A stretch of 64,000 nucleotides of DNA from Natronoarchaeum rubrum (GTDB lineage: Archaea > Halobacteriota > Halobacteria > Halobacteriales > Natronoarchaeaceae). Position numbers and translations under genes: made by a program. The DNA lies in NCBI RefSeq assembly GCF_024494695.1, contig NZ_JANHDP010000009.1, positions 19,459 through 83,458 of the forward strand, in the 5' to 3' direction. The notes under the pieces were generated by a model. It was not told the origin of the DNA, searched no databases, and saw only the letters and a list, made by a program, of their open reading frames with translations. Positions 41,860 to 50,790 of the stretch are shown one piece after another; position 1 is the stretch's first letter, and the number at the start of each line of letters is the position of its first letter.

Positions 41860-43308
41860 ATACAAGGTGGAGCCTCCGACCTCAAGGAGCGAGCGGAGCG
41901 AGCGAGTAGGTCGGAGAGGAAACCGACCCGGCACTACACCAGCCTCGTTCGATTGTCGGCCGACTCCTCACAGAATCGTTACTGATTTAAAAACAAGAGA
42001 ATACATCTGAAGTACGGATGGAGGTCCGCCGCACCGTCCCTGTCCAGCTCAATGTGGCCGACAGCGACGCCGACCTCCTCCATGAAACTATCTCCGAGTT
42101 CCTGTGGGCTGCCAACTACGTCGTCGACCACGCCTGGCAAGACGAGTACAAGACGACGAGCAAAGCCGACCTCCAACGCGAAACCTACGACGACGTGCGG
42201 GCCGAGACGCGGCTGCAAGCAAATCTCGTTCAGAACGCTCGCAACAAAGCCGCCGACGCTGTGCAAAGCGTCGTCGCCCGGTGGAAACAGGGCAAGTACG
42301 CGGGGAAACCGCACCTCACTGCCCCGACACTCGTCTACGACAAGCGGTGTGCGACGTTCAACGACGACCACGCCACGCTCTCAACTGTTGAGGGACGTAT
42401 CACCGCTGAATACGTCCTTCCCGACGAGAGTCGTGAGACGCCCCACTCGGAGTACCTGTTCAACGACGACTACGACGTAACGGGCGCAGAACTCCACTAC
42501 CGCGACGGCGAGTTCTACCTTCACGTCCGCACAAAGGCGGATGTGGAGTTCGAGACTGCCGACGACGGCAACGACGAGCACAGCACAGTCCTCGGCGTTG
42601 ACCTCGGCATCGAAAACGTCGCCGTCACGTCAACAGGCACGTTCTGGAACGGCGCAGAGCTGAATCACTGGCACCGCGAGTTCGAGAAGCGACGCGGGTC
42701 ACTCCACCAGCGCGGGACGCGAGCCGCTCACGAAACCATCCAGTCGGTCGGACGCACCGAGACGGGCCGCTACGACCACTTCTTACATACCGTCTCGAAA
42801 GAACTCGTCACGGAAGCCCTCGAATACGACTGTGACGTGATCGCGTTCGAGAATCTGACCGGCATTCGTGAGCGGATGCCTCGTGCCAAGAAGTTCCATG
42901 CATGGGCGTTTCGACGCCTGTTCGAGTACGTTGAGTACAAAGCCGAGATGGTCGGCGTCTCGGTTGAACAGGTGAGTCCTGCCTACACCTCCCAACGATG
43001 TTCGAAGTGTGGGACGACACTCCGAGAGAACCGCAAGACCCAAGAGCGGTTCTGCTGCCAGAAGTGTGGTTACGAAGTGAACGCTGACTACAACGCGGCA
43101 AAGAATATCGGTCTGAAGTATCTCCGCTCGACGCAAACGTCGTCGGGCGGAGGCGCACCCGTAAACGTGCGCTTGAATCGCGGGACGTTGAATGTGAACG
43201 GCGAGTACGAGCCTGCCGCCGACGGCGGCCAGAACAGGAGTCCACGCGAAAGCCCCACCCTCAACGAAGCGAACGGCAACGCCGTGAGCGAGTAGGGTGG
43301 GGTAGTTT
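41860..43308 (+). mobile_element. IS200/IS605-group (IS1341-type) element with tnpB, second copy
   Basis: The right end, GAGTAGGGTGGGGTAGTT at 43290-43307, is the same as in the element at 3568. The left end holds a hairpin CTCCGACCT (41874-41882) / AGGTCGGAG (41908-41916), typical of subterminal hairpins in this group. No tnpA. The reRNA guide would be the bases just after 43308, which lie in the convergent deacetylase gene. Exact left boundary uncertain. Confidence 0.6.
42018..43295 (+). CDS. tnpB: TnpB RNA-guided nuclease (second, divergent type)
   Basis: 425 residues. RuvC triad: D195 in [13 protein letters not shown]278 in [11 protein letters not shown]357 in [11 protein letters not shown] zinc ribbon (C328, C331, C347, C350) lies between. 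The N-terminus [20 protein letters not shown] marks a different TnpB lineage from the copy at 3584..4828, although both genes finish with the same GCCGTGAGCGAGTAG end and right-end sequence. The frame is intact. TnpB proteins cut DNA using an RNA made from the gene's 3' end and the flank. Confidence 0.92.
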   Translation: MEVRRTVPVQLNVADSDADLLHETISEFLWAANYVVDHAWQDEYKTTSKADLQRETYDDVRAETRLQANLVQNARNKAADAVQSVVARWKQGKYAGKPHLTAPTLVYDKRCATFNDDHATLSTVEGRITAEYVLPDESRETPHSEYLFNDDYDVTGAELHYRDGEFYLHVRTKADVEFETADDGNDEHSTVLGVDLGIENVAVTSTGTFWNGAELNHWHREFEKRRGSLHQRGTRAAHETIQSVGRTETGRYDHFLHTVSKELVTEALEYDCDVIAFENLTGIRERMPRAKKFHAWAFRRLFEYVEYKAEMVGVSVEQVSPAYTSQRCSKCGTTLRENRKTQERFCCQKCGYEVNADYNAAKNIGLKYLRSTQTSSGGGAPVNVRLNRGTLNVNGEYEPAADGGQNRSPRESPTLNEANGNAVSE

Positions 43309-44233
43309 ACACCGAGGATGCCGACGCGCGCTCGCCGGATTCGTTCCCCGTGGCCGTACTGCCGTCTCCGTCGGGCTGCTCCAGTCGGGCGTACAGGTCG
43401 GCCGGCGGGCCGACCCACGCGCCCTCGTCCAGCGCGTACTCGACGATGCGACGGTACAGTTCCCCGTAGCCGGGGAAATCGCGCTGGCTGAAGTACCGCG
43501 GGTGCCAGAGAATCGTCGCGACCGCCTCGCGCTCGCGAGCCTCGTCGAGCACCCCCCGGCACTCCCGCCAGGCGCGTTCGAAATGTTCGGTCGGGTCCGG
43601 GAGCGCGACCTCCATGATCGTCAGCGGGAACACCACGAACTCGTCGCCGAACGGACGGTAGGGTTCGTCGCCGTACTGGAATCCGTACGTGCTCGACGAA
43701 CCGAGGCTGGCGTCGTACTTCAGCCCAGCGTCGGCGTGGTGACGCCAGGTGTCCGGCGCGTCGAGGTTGAGGTAGTGCTGGCGCCCGCCGACGATCTCGC
43801 GGCCCAGGATCGACTCGATCCGGCTTTTTTCGGCGCTCAGGCGCTCGGGATCGTCGTAGGACTCGTAGGAGCCGTGGAGCCCGACCTCCCACCCGCCCTC
43901 GTCGAGGTCGTGGATCAGGTCGACGATGGCGGGGTCCGAGAGTTCGTACCGCCCGACGTAGCGTTTCCAGTTACCCGGGTCGACCCAGTCACGGAGCGGG
44001 CGATCCCGAAACAGGTTCTGCTCGTCGAGGAAATAAAAGGCCGATCGGACGCCCAGCGAGTCCTCCAGAGCCATCAGCTCCTCGAACTGCCAGTAGGGGT
44101 TCCGACCCGGCAGCGCCGACAGCAGGTGCGAGGGGTCGCGATCCGCGACGGCGTAATACCCCGACTGGTAGGTTTTGTACGGCCGATCGACGTCGTGGGT
44201 GAGACACAGCGCGAACGAGTGGTCGTCTAGCAT
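43307..44233 (-). CDS. Polysaccharide deacetylase-like protein with C-terminus remade by IS insertion
   Basis: 308 residues. FALCLTHDVDRPYKTYQSGY (7-26) holds the Asp-Val-Asp of strand 1, GWEVGLHGSYESYDDPE the His-containing strand-3 motif, and VATILWHPRYFSQRDFPG the final His strand. This subtype of the deacetylase fold is common in sugar clusters. It lacks a signal peptide. Its TAA stop (43307-43309) falls exactly at the right end of the TnpB element, so the original 3' end may have been replaced. The start overlaps the dehydrogenase gene upstream by 7 nt, so it is in that operon. Confidence 0.82.
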   Translation of the reverse strand: MLDDHSFALCLTHDVDRPYKTYQSGYYAVADRDPSHLLSALPGRNPYWQFEELMALEDSLGVRSAFYFLDEQNLFRDRPLRDWVDPGNWKRYVGRYELSDPAIVDLIHDLDEGGWEVGLHGSYESYDDPERLSAEKSRIESILGREIVGGRQHYLNLDAPDTWRHHADAGLKYDASLGSSSTYGFQYGDEPYRPFGDEFVVFPLTIMEVALPDPTEHFERAWRECRGVLDEAREREAVATILWHPRYFSQRDFPGYGELYRRIVEYALDEGAWVGPPADLYARLEQPDGDGSTATGNESGERASASSV

Positions 44234-45783
44234 CCGTTGTCAGAGGGATCGCCTACAGCATCACCGGCGTCGACGCCGCCGTCGCCGATTCGCTCAGGAT
44301 CAGTGGGGTCCGCAGCACCCGACCGATCGCCATGTCGACTGCCAGCGTCGACCTCGGATTGCTGCCCGACGCCGATCGTGTACTGTCGATGCGGCGTCTC
44401 CGAGAGATCGAGCGTCTGCTGTCCGTCGACGACGACCAGCGAGCGGGCGAACGCCGACCAGTCGATATCCTCGAAGTCCTCGTGTGCGGTGACCAGCACG
44501 GCGGCGTCGGCGTCCTGCTCGTGGATCGCGTCGAGGGAGATCTGCCGGCCGGCGAACTCCTCGGTGTCGTCCAGCATCGGATCGACCGTCAGCACCTCCG
44601 CGTCCAGGTCTTCGAGTCGCTCGGTGATCGGGATCGCCGGACTCGCTCGGGTTTCCTCGACGCCGGCCCGGTACGTGAGTCCGAGGACGAGCACGGTCGC
44701 GTCGGCCACGTTCTTCCCGGCGCCCGCCAACTCCTCGGCGAGCTTTCGCACCGTGAACGCGGGCATCTCGTCGTTGACCTCGCGGGCCGTCGAGAGCAGC
44801 CGGTTCCAGCTATCCAGTCCGTTGATCAGGAAGTAGGGGTAGTAGGGAATGCAGTGTCCTCCGACGCCCGGCCCGGGGTCGTGGATGTCGCAGTACGGCT
44901 GGGTGTTGGCGACCTCGATCGCCTCGGTGACGTCGATTCCCAACTCGTCGGCCATTCTGGCGAGTTCGTTCGCGAGCGCGATGTTGACGTCCCGATAGAC
45001 CCCCTCGAACACCTTGACTGCCTCCGCGGTCGTCGCGTCCGAGACCGGGATCGTCCCCTCGTCGTTGATCTCGTCGTACACCAACCGGGCGGCGCGGATG
45101 CTCTCGGCGTCGACGCCGCCGACGACTTTCGGGTACGCGCCGCGGATGTCCTCGACTGCGCGCCCGCTCGCGGTCCGCTCTGGACAGAAGGCGACGCCGA
45201 ACTCGCCCTCCTCGAGCCCGCTCTGCTCGCGCAGTCGCGGAGCGACGACGTCCGAGCAGGTTCGGGGCGGCACCGTCGACTCGACGACGACCAGATCGCC
45301 CGGTGCCAAGCCGGTCGCGACGTCGTCGATCACCTCGCGGAGGATCGAGAGGTCGGGCGCGTCGTCCTCGCTGAGTAGGGTCGGAACGATGACGACGTGG
45401 ACCGTCGCCTCGGCGGCGGCCTCGGCCGGATCGCTGACAGCGCGCAGGGCGCCGGACCCGACGGTTTCGGCGACGAGATCGGCCAGCTGGGGCTCGCGCT
45501 TGACGTGGCAGTCGCCGGCGTTGATCGTCGCGACGACGTCCTCGTCGACGTCCGCGCCGATCACGTTGCCGCAGGTCTCGGCGTAGACGGCCGCCAGCGG
45601 CAGGCCCATTTTGCCCAGGCCGTAGACGGCGACGGGAATCTCCCCCGAGCGGAAGGCGCGGCGCCGTTCCTCAGTCGCCGTGTCACCCGGCTCGTTGGCC
45701 GCTGGGTCGGCGTGATCGTCACTCGGTTCGTCGTTCTGTGCGTCGGCGTCGTACAGTGTTGCTTCGGTAGTCGTTCGACTCAT
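44227..45783 (-). CDS. Nucleotide-sugar dehydrogenase (UDP-N-acetylglucosamine/UDP-glucose 6-dehydrogenase type)
   Basis: 518 residues. After an acidic N-terminal extension of about 45 residues comes VAVYGLGKMGLPLAAVYAET (51-70, NAD loop), VVIVPTLL, AFCPERTASGRAV with Glu202, Lys257 in AEAVKVFEGVYRDVN and the catalytic Cys311 in GVGGHCIPYYPYF. The full active site supports NAD-dependent oxidation of a UDP-sugar to its uronate. The last 45 residues are a charged tail. It starts 1 nt after the acyltransferase stop, so the two plus the deacetylase form one operon. Compare 26302..27693, which lacks the Cys and Glu. Confidence 0.92.
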   Translation of the reverse strand: MSRTTTEATLYDADAQNDEPSDDHADPAANEPGDTATEERRRAFRSGEIPVAVYGLGKMGLPLAAVYAETCGNVIGADVDEDVVATINAGDCHVKREPQLADLVAETVGSGALRAVSDPAEAAAEATVHVVIVPTLLSEDDAPDLSILREVIDDVATGLAPGDLVVVESTVPPRTCSDVVAPRLREQSGLEEGEFGVAFCPERTASGRAVEDIRGAYPKVVGGVDAESIRAARLVYDEINDEGTIPVSDATTAEAVKVFEGVYRDVNIALANELARMADELGIDVTEAIEVANTQPYCDIHDPGPGVGGHCIPYYPYFLINGLDSWNRLLSTAREVNDEMPAFTVRKLAEELAGAGKNVADATVLVLGLTYRAGVEETRASPAIPITERLEDLDAEVLTVDPMLDDTEEFAGRQISLDAIHEQDADAAVLVTAHEDFEDIDWSAFARSLVVVDGQQTLDLSETPHRQYTIGVGQQSEVDAGSRHGDRSGAADPTDPERIGDGGVDAGDAVGDPSDNGC

Positions 45784-46359
45784 TCAGATCATGTTCTGGC
45801 CGTCGAGCGGTTCGGGAAGCGGTTCGTGGGTTGCCGGGGCGCCGACGGCGAGCGTCTCCGGCGGGACATCCTCGGTCACGACGGCACCGGCGGCGACGAA
45901 CGAGCCCTCGCCGACCGTGACGCCGGGTAGCAACACCGCGTTGGCGCCGATCGAAGTGTGATCTTCCAGGGTCGGCCCGACGAGGTCGACGTCCCGGCGG
46001 ATCGGGTAGGGGTCGTTCGTGCAGACCGCGTGGGGTCCGAGGAACACTTGGTCGCCGATATCGGTGTACGGCGGGACGTACACGCCGGTCTGGAGGCTGA
46101 CCTCGTCGCCGATCGTCGTCGTGCCGTCGACGACGGCGTTGGTCCCGACGACGACGTCGTCGCCGATGACGGTCTCCTCGCGGACCAGCGCGTTGTGGCC
46201 GGTCTGGAACCGGTCGCCGATCTTCACGTCCGAGTAGATGATCGTCCCCGAGCGGATCGTCGCGTCGACGCCGATCTCCGGCACGCCGTCGTCGCCGGGT
46301 GTGCCGACCGTGGCGCCGCCCTGCACCTCGACGTCCGGACCGAGCTCGGTGCTCGTCAT
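45784..46359 (-). CDS. Left-handed beta-helix acyltransferase (hexapeptide repeat; WbpD/WlbB-like)
   Basis: 191 residues made of hexapeptide repeats ([32 protein letters not shown], then [20 protein letters not shown]), with [10 protein letters not shown] and [14 protein letters not shown] as loops carrying the active-site His and the Asn-Asp-x-Tyr-Pro segment typical of WbpD-type N-acetyltransferases. These acetylate the 3-amino group in UDP-diacetamido-uronate synthesis. Together with the DegT and Gfo/Idh genes at 24238-26305 and the dehydrogenase following it, this completes the enzyme set for such a sugar; the substrate is inferred. A 28-codon leader frame overlaps its start. Confidence 0.88.
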   Translation of the reverse strand: MTSTELGPDVEVQGGATVGTPGDDGVPEIGVDATIRSGTIIYSDVKIGDRFQTGHNALVREETVIGDDVVVGTNAVVDGTTTIGDEVSLQTGVYVPPYTDIGDQVFLGPHAVCTNDPYPIRRDVDLVGPTLEDHTSIGANAVLLPGVTVGEGSFVAAGAVVTEDVPPETLAVGAPATHEPLPEPLDGQNMI

Positions 46360-46442
46360 CGTTTCCTCTCGTACTCTCCGCCGATGATCGTACTCTCTCC
46401 GATTGCTGCTGTGCTGTCGCGCTCTCGATGCGTGTAGACCAT
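46356..46442 (-). CDS. Possible leader ORF, 28 aa, overlapping the acyltransferase by ATGA
   Basis: It runs from an ATG at 46440-46442 to TGA at 46356-46358, sharing ATGA with the next gene's start. The promoter motif at 46504 lies 62 bp upstream. AGAGGAAACG inside the leader gives a weak ribosome site for the acyltransferase. Confidence 0.3.
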   Translation of the reverse strand: MVYTHRERDSTAAIGESTIIGGEYERKR

Positions 46443-46494
46443 TCAGTTCCCAACGCCAGCAGACGGGCGTTGTCCGGCAATTACGTCGTGTTCT

Positions 46495-46504
46495 CTTTGT
46501 TATA
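46495..46504 (-). promoter_or_regulatory. Recurring promoter motif TATAACAAAG
   Basis: Exact consensus on the minus strand upstream of the acyltransferase/dehydrogenase/deacetylase operon; 62 bp before the leader ATG and 145 bp before the acyltransferase start. Confidence 0.55.
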
Positions 46505-46651
46505 GCTCGCTTGCGACAGGTAAGGCGGTTGTACGATCGGTGCCGTCGGGCGACCGTTGCGGCGACCGTCTGGTGACCGCTACGTCGAACGAGAACTAGT
46601 CGACAGTACGCAGGAACAGAGAAAACGCGGAACTCGCCGCTCCGAAAACCG

Positions 46652-46861
46652 CTACCGGCAGTCCCGAACGTCGCAGACCGCGCCTTCGTCCGCGACGATG
46701 AAGGCGTCCGCGCGGAGCGCCTCCTCGTCGGTCGGGAGGAAGAGCAGCTGGTTCTCTCCCCGATTCTCCGCGGAGATCACGTCCAACTCCAGAGGTTCGT
46801 AGCCGAGGTCGGCCTTGGGATCCGGGTCCATCGGGAGTGCCTCCCACTCCTCGGGGGACAC
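46652..46861 (-). CDS. Small haloarchaeal protein (DUF7511-like), 69 aa
   Basis: From a GTG at 46859-46861 the product has 69 residues; an ATG at 46829-46831 (59 residues) has a better GGGAGG ribosome site and may be the true start. The conserved part [20 protein letters not shown], then [20 protein letters not shown] and VRDCR, fits small haloarchaeal proteins of the DUF7511 kind. It resembles a single beta-rich domain with two terminal Cys residues. Function unknown. It lies downstream of a beta-helix gene on the same strand. Confidence 0.65.
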   Translation of the reverse strand: MSPEEWEALPMDPDPKADLGYEPLELDVISAENRGENQLLFLPTDEEALRADAFIVADEGAVCDVRDCR

Positions 46862-46939
46862 GTCAGATCACCACCTCTGGACGTGGGCGTCCCGCCGGGC
46901 CATTGCGGGGCAAACTCCGTCGATCGAGTCCCGCGCCGT

Positions 46940-48715
46940 TCATTCTTGGGTCTCGAATTCGACGGTCGCGTCGCCACAGACTTGCATGCTGGTGACGGTT
47001 CCGGAGTAGCGGTAGCCGTCGACACCGTCGCGGACGATGCCGAGCACCTTCCCGTTGGAGACGTTCGATGCGAGCGTGTCCCAGGCCGACGCGTCGGCCG
47101 GCGTCGAGGTCAGTTCCTCGCTCTGGCGGACCTCGCCGGAGACCTCGAACGAGTACGTGCTCGAGGAGTCCGAAACCGTCCCGTCGATCACGAGCGCGTT
47201 CGAGAGCCCGTCGCCGTCCTCCTCGGCCGGCGCCGTCTGGGCGACTAGCCCGTCTTCGGCGACCTCCTCGCCGTCGAGTTCGATCCACATCCAGTCCTTG
47301 TTGTCGACCGTGACGTCGGTGATCGGCCCGTACACCTCGTAGGCGTCGCCGTAGCCGTTACCGGTGTACCCGGTGACGGTGTGGGGTTCGTCCTGGGCGT
47401 CGGCGTCGACGGTGAAGTTGCTCGTCGCGCGCACCTCGTTGCCGCTCGGACTGGAGTACGGCGAGACGCGTACGGGGACGACCGGACCGTCGGCGACGAA
47501 CTCGTAGCTCGCCTCGCCGGCATCCGCGGACGAGATGAACGTTACGAGGTGTGGGTCCATGTCCGGCAGGTCGTCGCTGCCGTCGCTGCTACCGGACGGT
47601 CCGCCGTCGCGACCCGCGTAGTCGAGAATCGGGATGCGGGGCTTGTCCGTGGCCTGTTGGGCGCCGCTGCCGGTGACCGTTCCCGACGCGGAGATGCCGA
47701 TGTCGAAGCTGCCGTCGCCCGTGAGGTGGACGTTCTCGGCGCTCCAGCCGCTCCCGTGGTTCCCGATCGCCATGCTCGAGGAGTTCGTGTAGATTCGGGT
47801 GTTCCGGATGACGCCGCTGCCGCCCGAAAACTGGCTGGACATGTCGACCGGGTAGTAGCTGTCCATGTCGTGGTAGATGTCGCAGTTCTCGACGACGATG
47901 TTCTCGCCGGGCTGGCGGATCCGGAGGTTGCGCTGGTTCCAGACGCCGTCGTTGGGCGGCGAGGCGCCGTCGTGGACCATCGTCACCTCGCGGGCGACGC
48001 TGTCGTCCGACCCCAGTCGGACGTTCGAGATGTTGTTGTTCTTGTAGAGGCCGCCTTCGACGATCACGCGGCCGTTCTCGGCGTCGTCGTAGCCGGCGCC
48101 GGGGCCGCTGGCGTAGAGGCCGTTGTCCGAGAACCCCTCGACGTAGCAGTCGATGAACTCGATCGTGCCGGCGTGGTCGGCGCCGACGTAGAGGCCGACC
48201 GCGTCGCCGCCGTCGACGACGCCGTCGGGGAGCCACACCTTGTCGAGTACCATCGTCGCGTCCTCGCTGCGGGCCTCGGCGCGGAGCTTGGCCTCTTCGC
48301 CGCCGGTCGCGCCGCGGATCGTGATGTTCTCCAGGCGCACCTCGCCGCTCTGGGCGCGCACGGCGTTGTACCGGTACTCTCCCTCGGGGTGGTGGAACTG
48401 GACTGCGCCCGGCTCGCCGTCGCCGATCAGCGCGGCGTTCGAGTAATCGCCGCTCAGGCCGCCGCCGTTCCAGTCGTAGTCCCCCGGCGGAATGTGAACC
48501 TCGTTGCCGTCCTGGAAGTGGTCTTCCAGGTACCCGTCGATCGCGTCGCCGTCCTCGAGTCCCTCATCGCCGAGATCGACCGTGGCGGCGGCCGCTGTAC
48601 CGCCGAGTAGGCTCGTCGTACCGGCTGCCAGGCCCGCTACCCCGGCAAACTTGAGGTACGATCGTCTGTTCACGGCGGGGCTACCGAGTTCGTCCGCATC
48701 GTTTGGGTCTGCCAT
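46940..48715 (-). CDS. Tat-exported right-handed parallel beta-helix protein (second copy)
   Basis: The ATG at 48713-48715 gives 591 residues; a longer frame starts in AT-rich promoter DNA. The twin-arginine signal VNRRSYLKFAGVAGLAAG lies near residue 15. A beta-helix region (about 60-360) follows with Asn/Gly-rich turns such as NTRIYTNSSSMAIGNHGSGW. Next come a linker, an extra beta domain, and the C-terminal domain ending YRYSGTVTSMQVCGDATVEF, shared with 7984..9567. Such proteins bind or cleave polysaccharides; no catalytic motif is obvious. A surface or secreted location is well supported. Confidence 0.85.
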   Translation of the reverse strand: MADPNDADELGSPAVNRRSYLKFAGVAGLAAGTTSLLGGTAAAATVDLGDEGLEDGDAIDGYLEDHFQDGNEVHIPPGDYDWNGGGLSGDYSNAALIGDGEPGAVQFHHPEGEYRYNAVRAQSGEVRLENITIRGATGGEEAKLRAEARSEDATMVLDKVWLPDGVVDGGDAVGLYVGADHAGTIEFIDCYVEGFSDNGLYASGPGAGYDDAENGRVIVEGGLYKNNNISNVRLGSDDSVAREVTMVHDGASPPNDGVWNQRNLRIRQPGENIVVENCDIYHDMDSYYPVDMSSQFSGGSGVIRNTRIYTNSSSMAIGNHGSGWSAENVHLTGDGSFDIGISASGTVTGSGAQQATDKPRIPILDYAGRDGGPSGSSDGSDDLPDMDPHLVTFISSADAGEASYEFVADGPVVPVRVSPYSSPSGNEVRATSNFTVDADAQDEPHTVTGYTGNGYGDAYEVYGPITDVTVDNKDWMWIELDGEEVAEDGLVAQTAPAEEDGDGLSNALVIDGTVSDSSSTYSFEVSGEVRQSEELTSTPADASAWDTLASNVSNGKVLGIVRDGVDGYRYSGTVTSMQVCGDATVEFETQE

Positions 48716-49151
48716 ACTCCGGTAGGACCACCCTAAACAAATAGTAATTTTGACCGGATTATATCCCGTAAGCAACAGTATCGAACGGGATACTATCGAA
48801 TACACATTTTTTAGCTTCTCTTACTTACCACCCGATGCGACGGACAATCCGATAAGGAGACTCCCACACGAACGACCGGCCGGAGCTCGGGGTCGGTCTC
48901 GCCGTTCGGCGGGCAACGAGCTGCCGATACCGGCCGCGAGCGACTCGTGGACCCTCGGTAACACCACCTTACCGGCGCTGACGGTCGGGAGACGCGATCA
49001 CGCGCCGCGACATCGGAACGAATCCGGCGCTTGCTGCGATAGCCACTCGAGGACGCCGGAGAAAGCTCCGATTACCGGTAAGCCGGCCGTTACGTCGTGC
49101 GAACGGTCAGGTCGTTCCGCGGAAAAATCGCCCGAAGTCGTGAAGGTGATC
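48716..49151. other. Divergent intergenic region
   Basis: AT-rich at 48730-48830, where the promoter of the beta-helix gene must lie. GC-rich and without a supported gene from 48840 to the promoter motif at 49152. Confidence 0.5.
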
Positions 49152-49161
49152 TATAACAAAG
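49152..49161 (+). promoter_or_regulatory. Recurring promoter motif TATAACAAAG
   Basis: Exact consensus starting 34 bp before the ATG at 49186, the shortest spacing in the window. Confidence 0.6.
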
Positions 49162-49185
49162 GCTACCCGAAGCTACCCCCCGGAC

Positions 49186-50790
49186 ATGCGAACACTGCTT
49201 ATCGGCATCGACGCCGCCTGCTCGCGGGTGTTAGACCCGCTGTTCGACGCAGGCGTGACACCGACGCTGCAGGGACTCTTCGAGGACGGCGTCTCGGGCA
49301 CGCTGGACTCCCAGATCCCGCCCTGGACGCCCAGCGCGTGGCCGTCGCTGTACACCGGCGTCAATCCGGGCAAACACGGCGCCTACAGCTTCCTCTCGTT
49401 CGACGGCTACGACTGGGACGTCATCAACCGCAGCAACGTCGCCGAGTACGCCCTTTGGGAACTTCTCGATCAGCAGGGGTTTTCGAGCGTCGTGGTGAAC
49501 GTCCCGGTAACCTATCCGCCGAGCGATGTCGACGGCGCGATCGTTCCCGGCTACACCGCTCCCGAAGATCCCGACTGTCACCCTGACGGAATCCTCTCAG
49601 ACGTGCGCGAGGAGCTGGGCGACTACCGCGTCTACGGCGAGCGGTCGGTCGACGACCCGATCGACGAACAGCTCGCGGAGTACCTGGAGCTGACGCGGAT
49701 GCGCGGTCGGGCGTTCCGGTATCTCGCCGACCGGTTCGACCCGGACTTCGGCTTCGTCCAGTTTCAACAGACCGACACGGTGTTTCACGAACACCCCGAC
49801 GACTGTGACGTCGTCGAGGGGATATACGAAGCCGTCGACGAGGAGGTCGCAGCCATCCTCGACGCCCACGATCCCGACAACGTCCTGGTGGTCAGCGATC
49901 ACGGGATCGGCGAGTACGAGGGCTACGAGTTCCGCGTCAACGAGTTCCTCGACGAGCGGGGATTCGTCGAACGAACAGCCGGCGACGGCGGCATGCCGTC
50001 GTGGTCCTCGATCGCGCGGAAGGAACTTCAGGACGGCCGAGACGACGGCGATCCTAACCCGACGGCGCTGGAACGCTCGCTGTCGGTGGCGGCGACGTTC
50101 GGCCTCACCAGCCAGCGACTCCAGGCGGTCGTCGACCGACTGGGGCTCACCGACTTCGTCCTCGATCGCGTCTCGGCCGACGCGGTGCGGGCCGCCTCCG
50201 AGCAGGTCGACTTCGCACGCTCGACGGCGTACATGCGCTCGCGGATCGAACTCGGCGTCCGGATCAACCTGCAGGGCCGCGAGCCCAACGGGGTCGTCCC
50301 GCCCGATGAGTACGACGCCGTCCGCGACCGACTGATCTCCGCGCTGCGCTCGGTCGAGACGCCCGACGGAAACCCGGTGTTCGACGCGGTCGTTCCCCGT
50401 GAGCGGCTGTTCGACGGCGATCACGTCGAGGACGCCCCCGACGTCGTGACGGTCCCCGCGGACTTCGACAACTACCTTTCGGCGTCGCTGCGCGGCGAGC
50501 AGTTCGCCGCGCCGAGCGAGGCCTGGAACCACAAGATCGACGGGACGTTCGCCGCGGCCGGCGATGCGGTCGGTGACGCCAGCCCGTCGGGAGCCCACCT
50601 GTTCGACGTCGCCCCGACCGTGCTCGCGACGATGGGCGTCCCCGCGAGCGACCGGATGGACGGAGCGACCATGCCGTTCGTCGAACCGAGCGGCACGACC
50701 GCGTATCCCGCCTACGACAGTGACCTCGACATCGCCACCGACGACGCCGCCGTCGAACAGCAACTCACCAACCTTGGCTACCTAGAATGA
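49186..50790 (+). CDS. Alkaline-phosphatase-superfamily phosphodiesterase/phosphotransferase
   Basis: 534 residues. LLIGIDAACSRVLDP with D9, the PPWTPSAWPSLYTG loop with the Thr/Ser nucleophile (about 48-50), FQQTDTVFHEHPD and VLVVSDHGIGEYEGYEF give the two-metal site of the type I phosphodiesterase/nucleotide pyrophosphatase branch. There is no signal peptide. In glycan clusters such enzymes may transfer or remove phospho-groups on sugars or lipid carriers; the substrate is unknown. Preceded by the promoter motif and overlapping the FemAB-like gene by ATGA, so the two form an operon. Confidence 0.88.
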   Translation: MRTLLIGIDAACSRVLDPLFDAGVTPTLQGLFEDGVSGTLDSQIPPWTPSAWPSLYTGVNPGKHGAYSFLSFDGYDWDVINRSNVAEYALWELLDQQGFSSVVVNVPVTYPPSDVDGAIVPGYTAPEDPDCHPDGILSDVREELGDYRVYGERSVDDPIDEQLAEYLELTRMRGRAFRYLADRFDPDFGFVQFQQTDTVFHEHPDDCDVVEGIYEAVDEEVAAILDAHDPDNVLVVSDHGIGEYEGYEFRVNEFLDERGFVERTAGDGGMPSWSSIARKELQDGRDDGDPNPTALERSLSVAATFGLTSQRLQAVVDRLGLTDFVLDRVSADAVRAASEQVDFARSTAYMRSRIELGVRINLQGREPNGVVPPDEYDAVRDRLISALRSVETPDGNPVFDAVVPRERLFDGDHVEDAPDVVTVPADFDNYLSASLRGEQFAAPSEAWNHKIDGTFAAAGDAVGDASPSGAHLFDVAPTVLATMGVPASDRMDGATMPFVEPSGTTAYPAYDSDLDIATDDAAVEQQLTNLGYLE

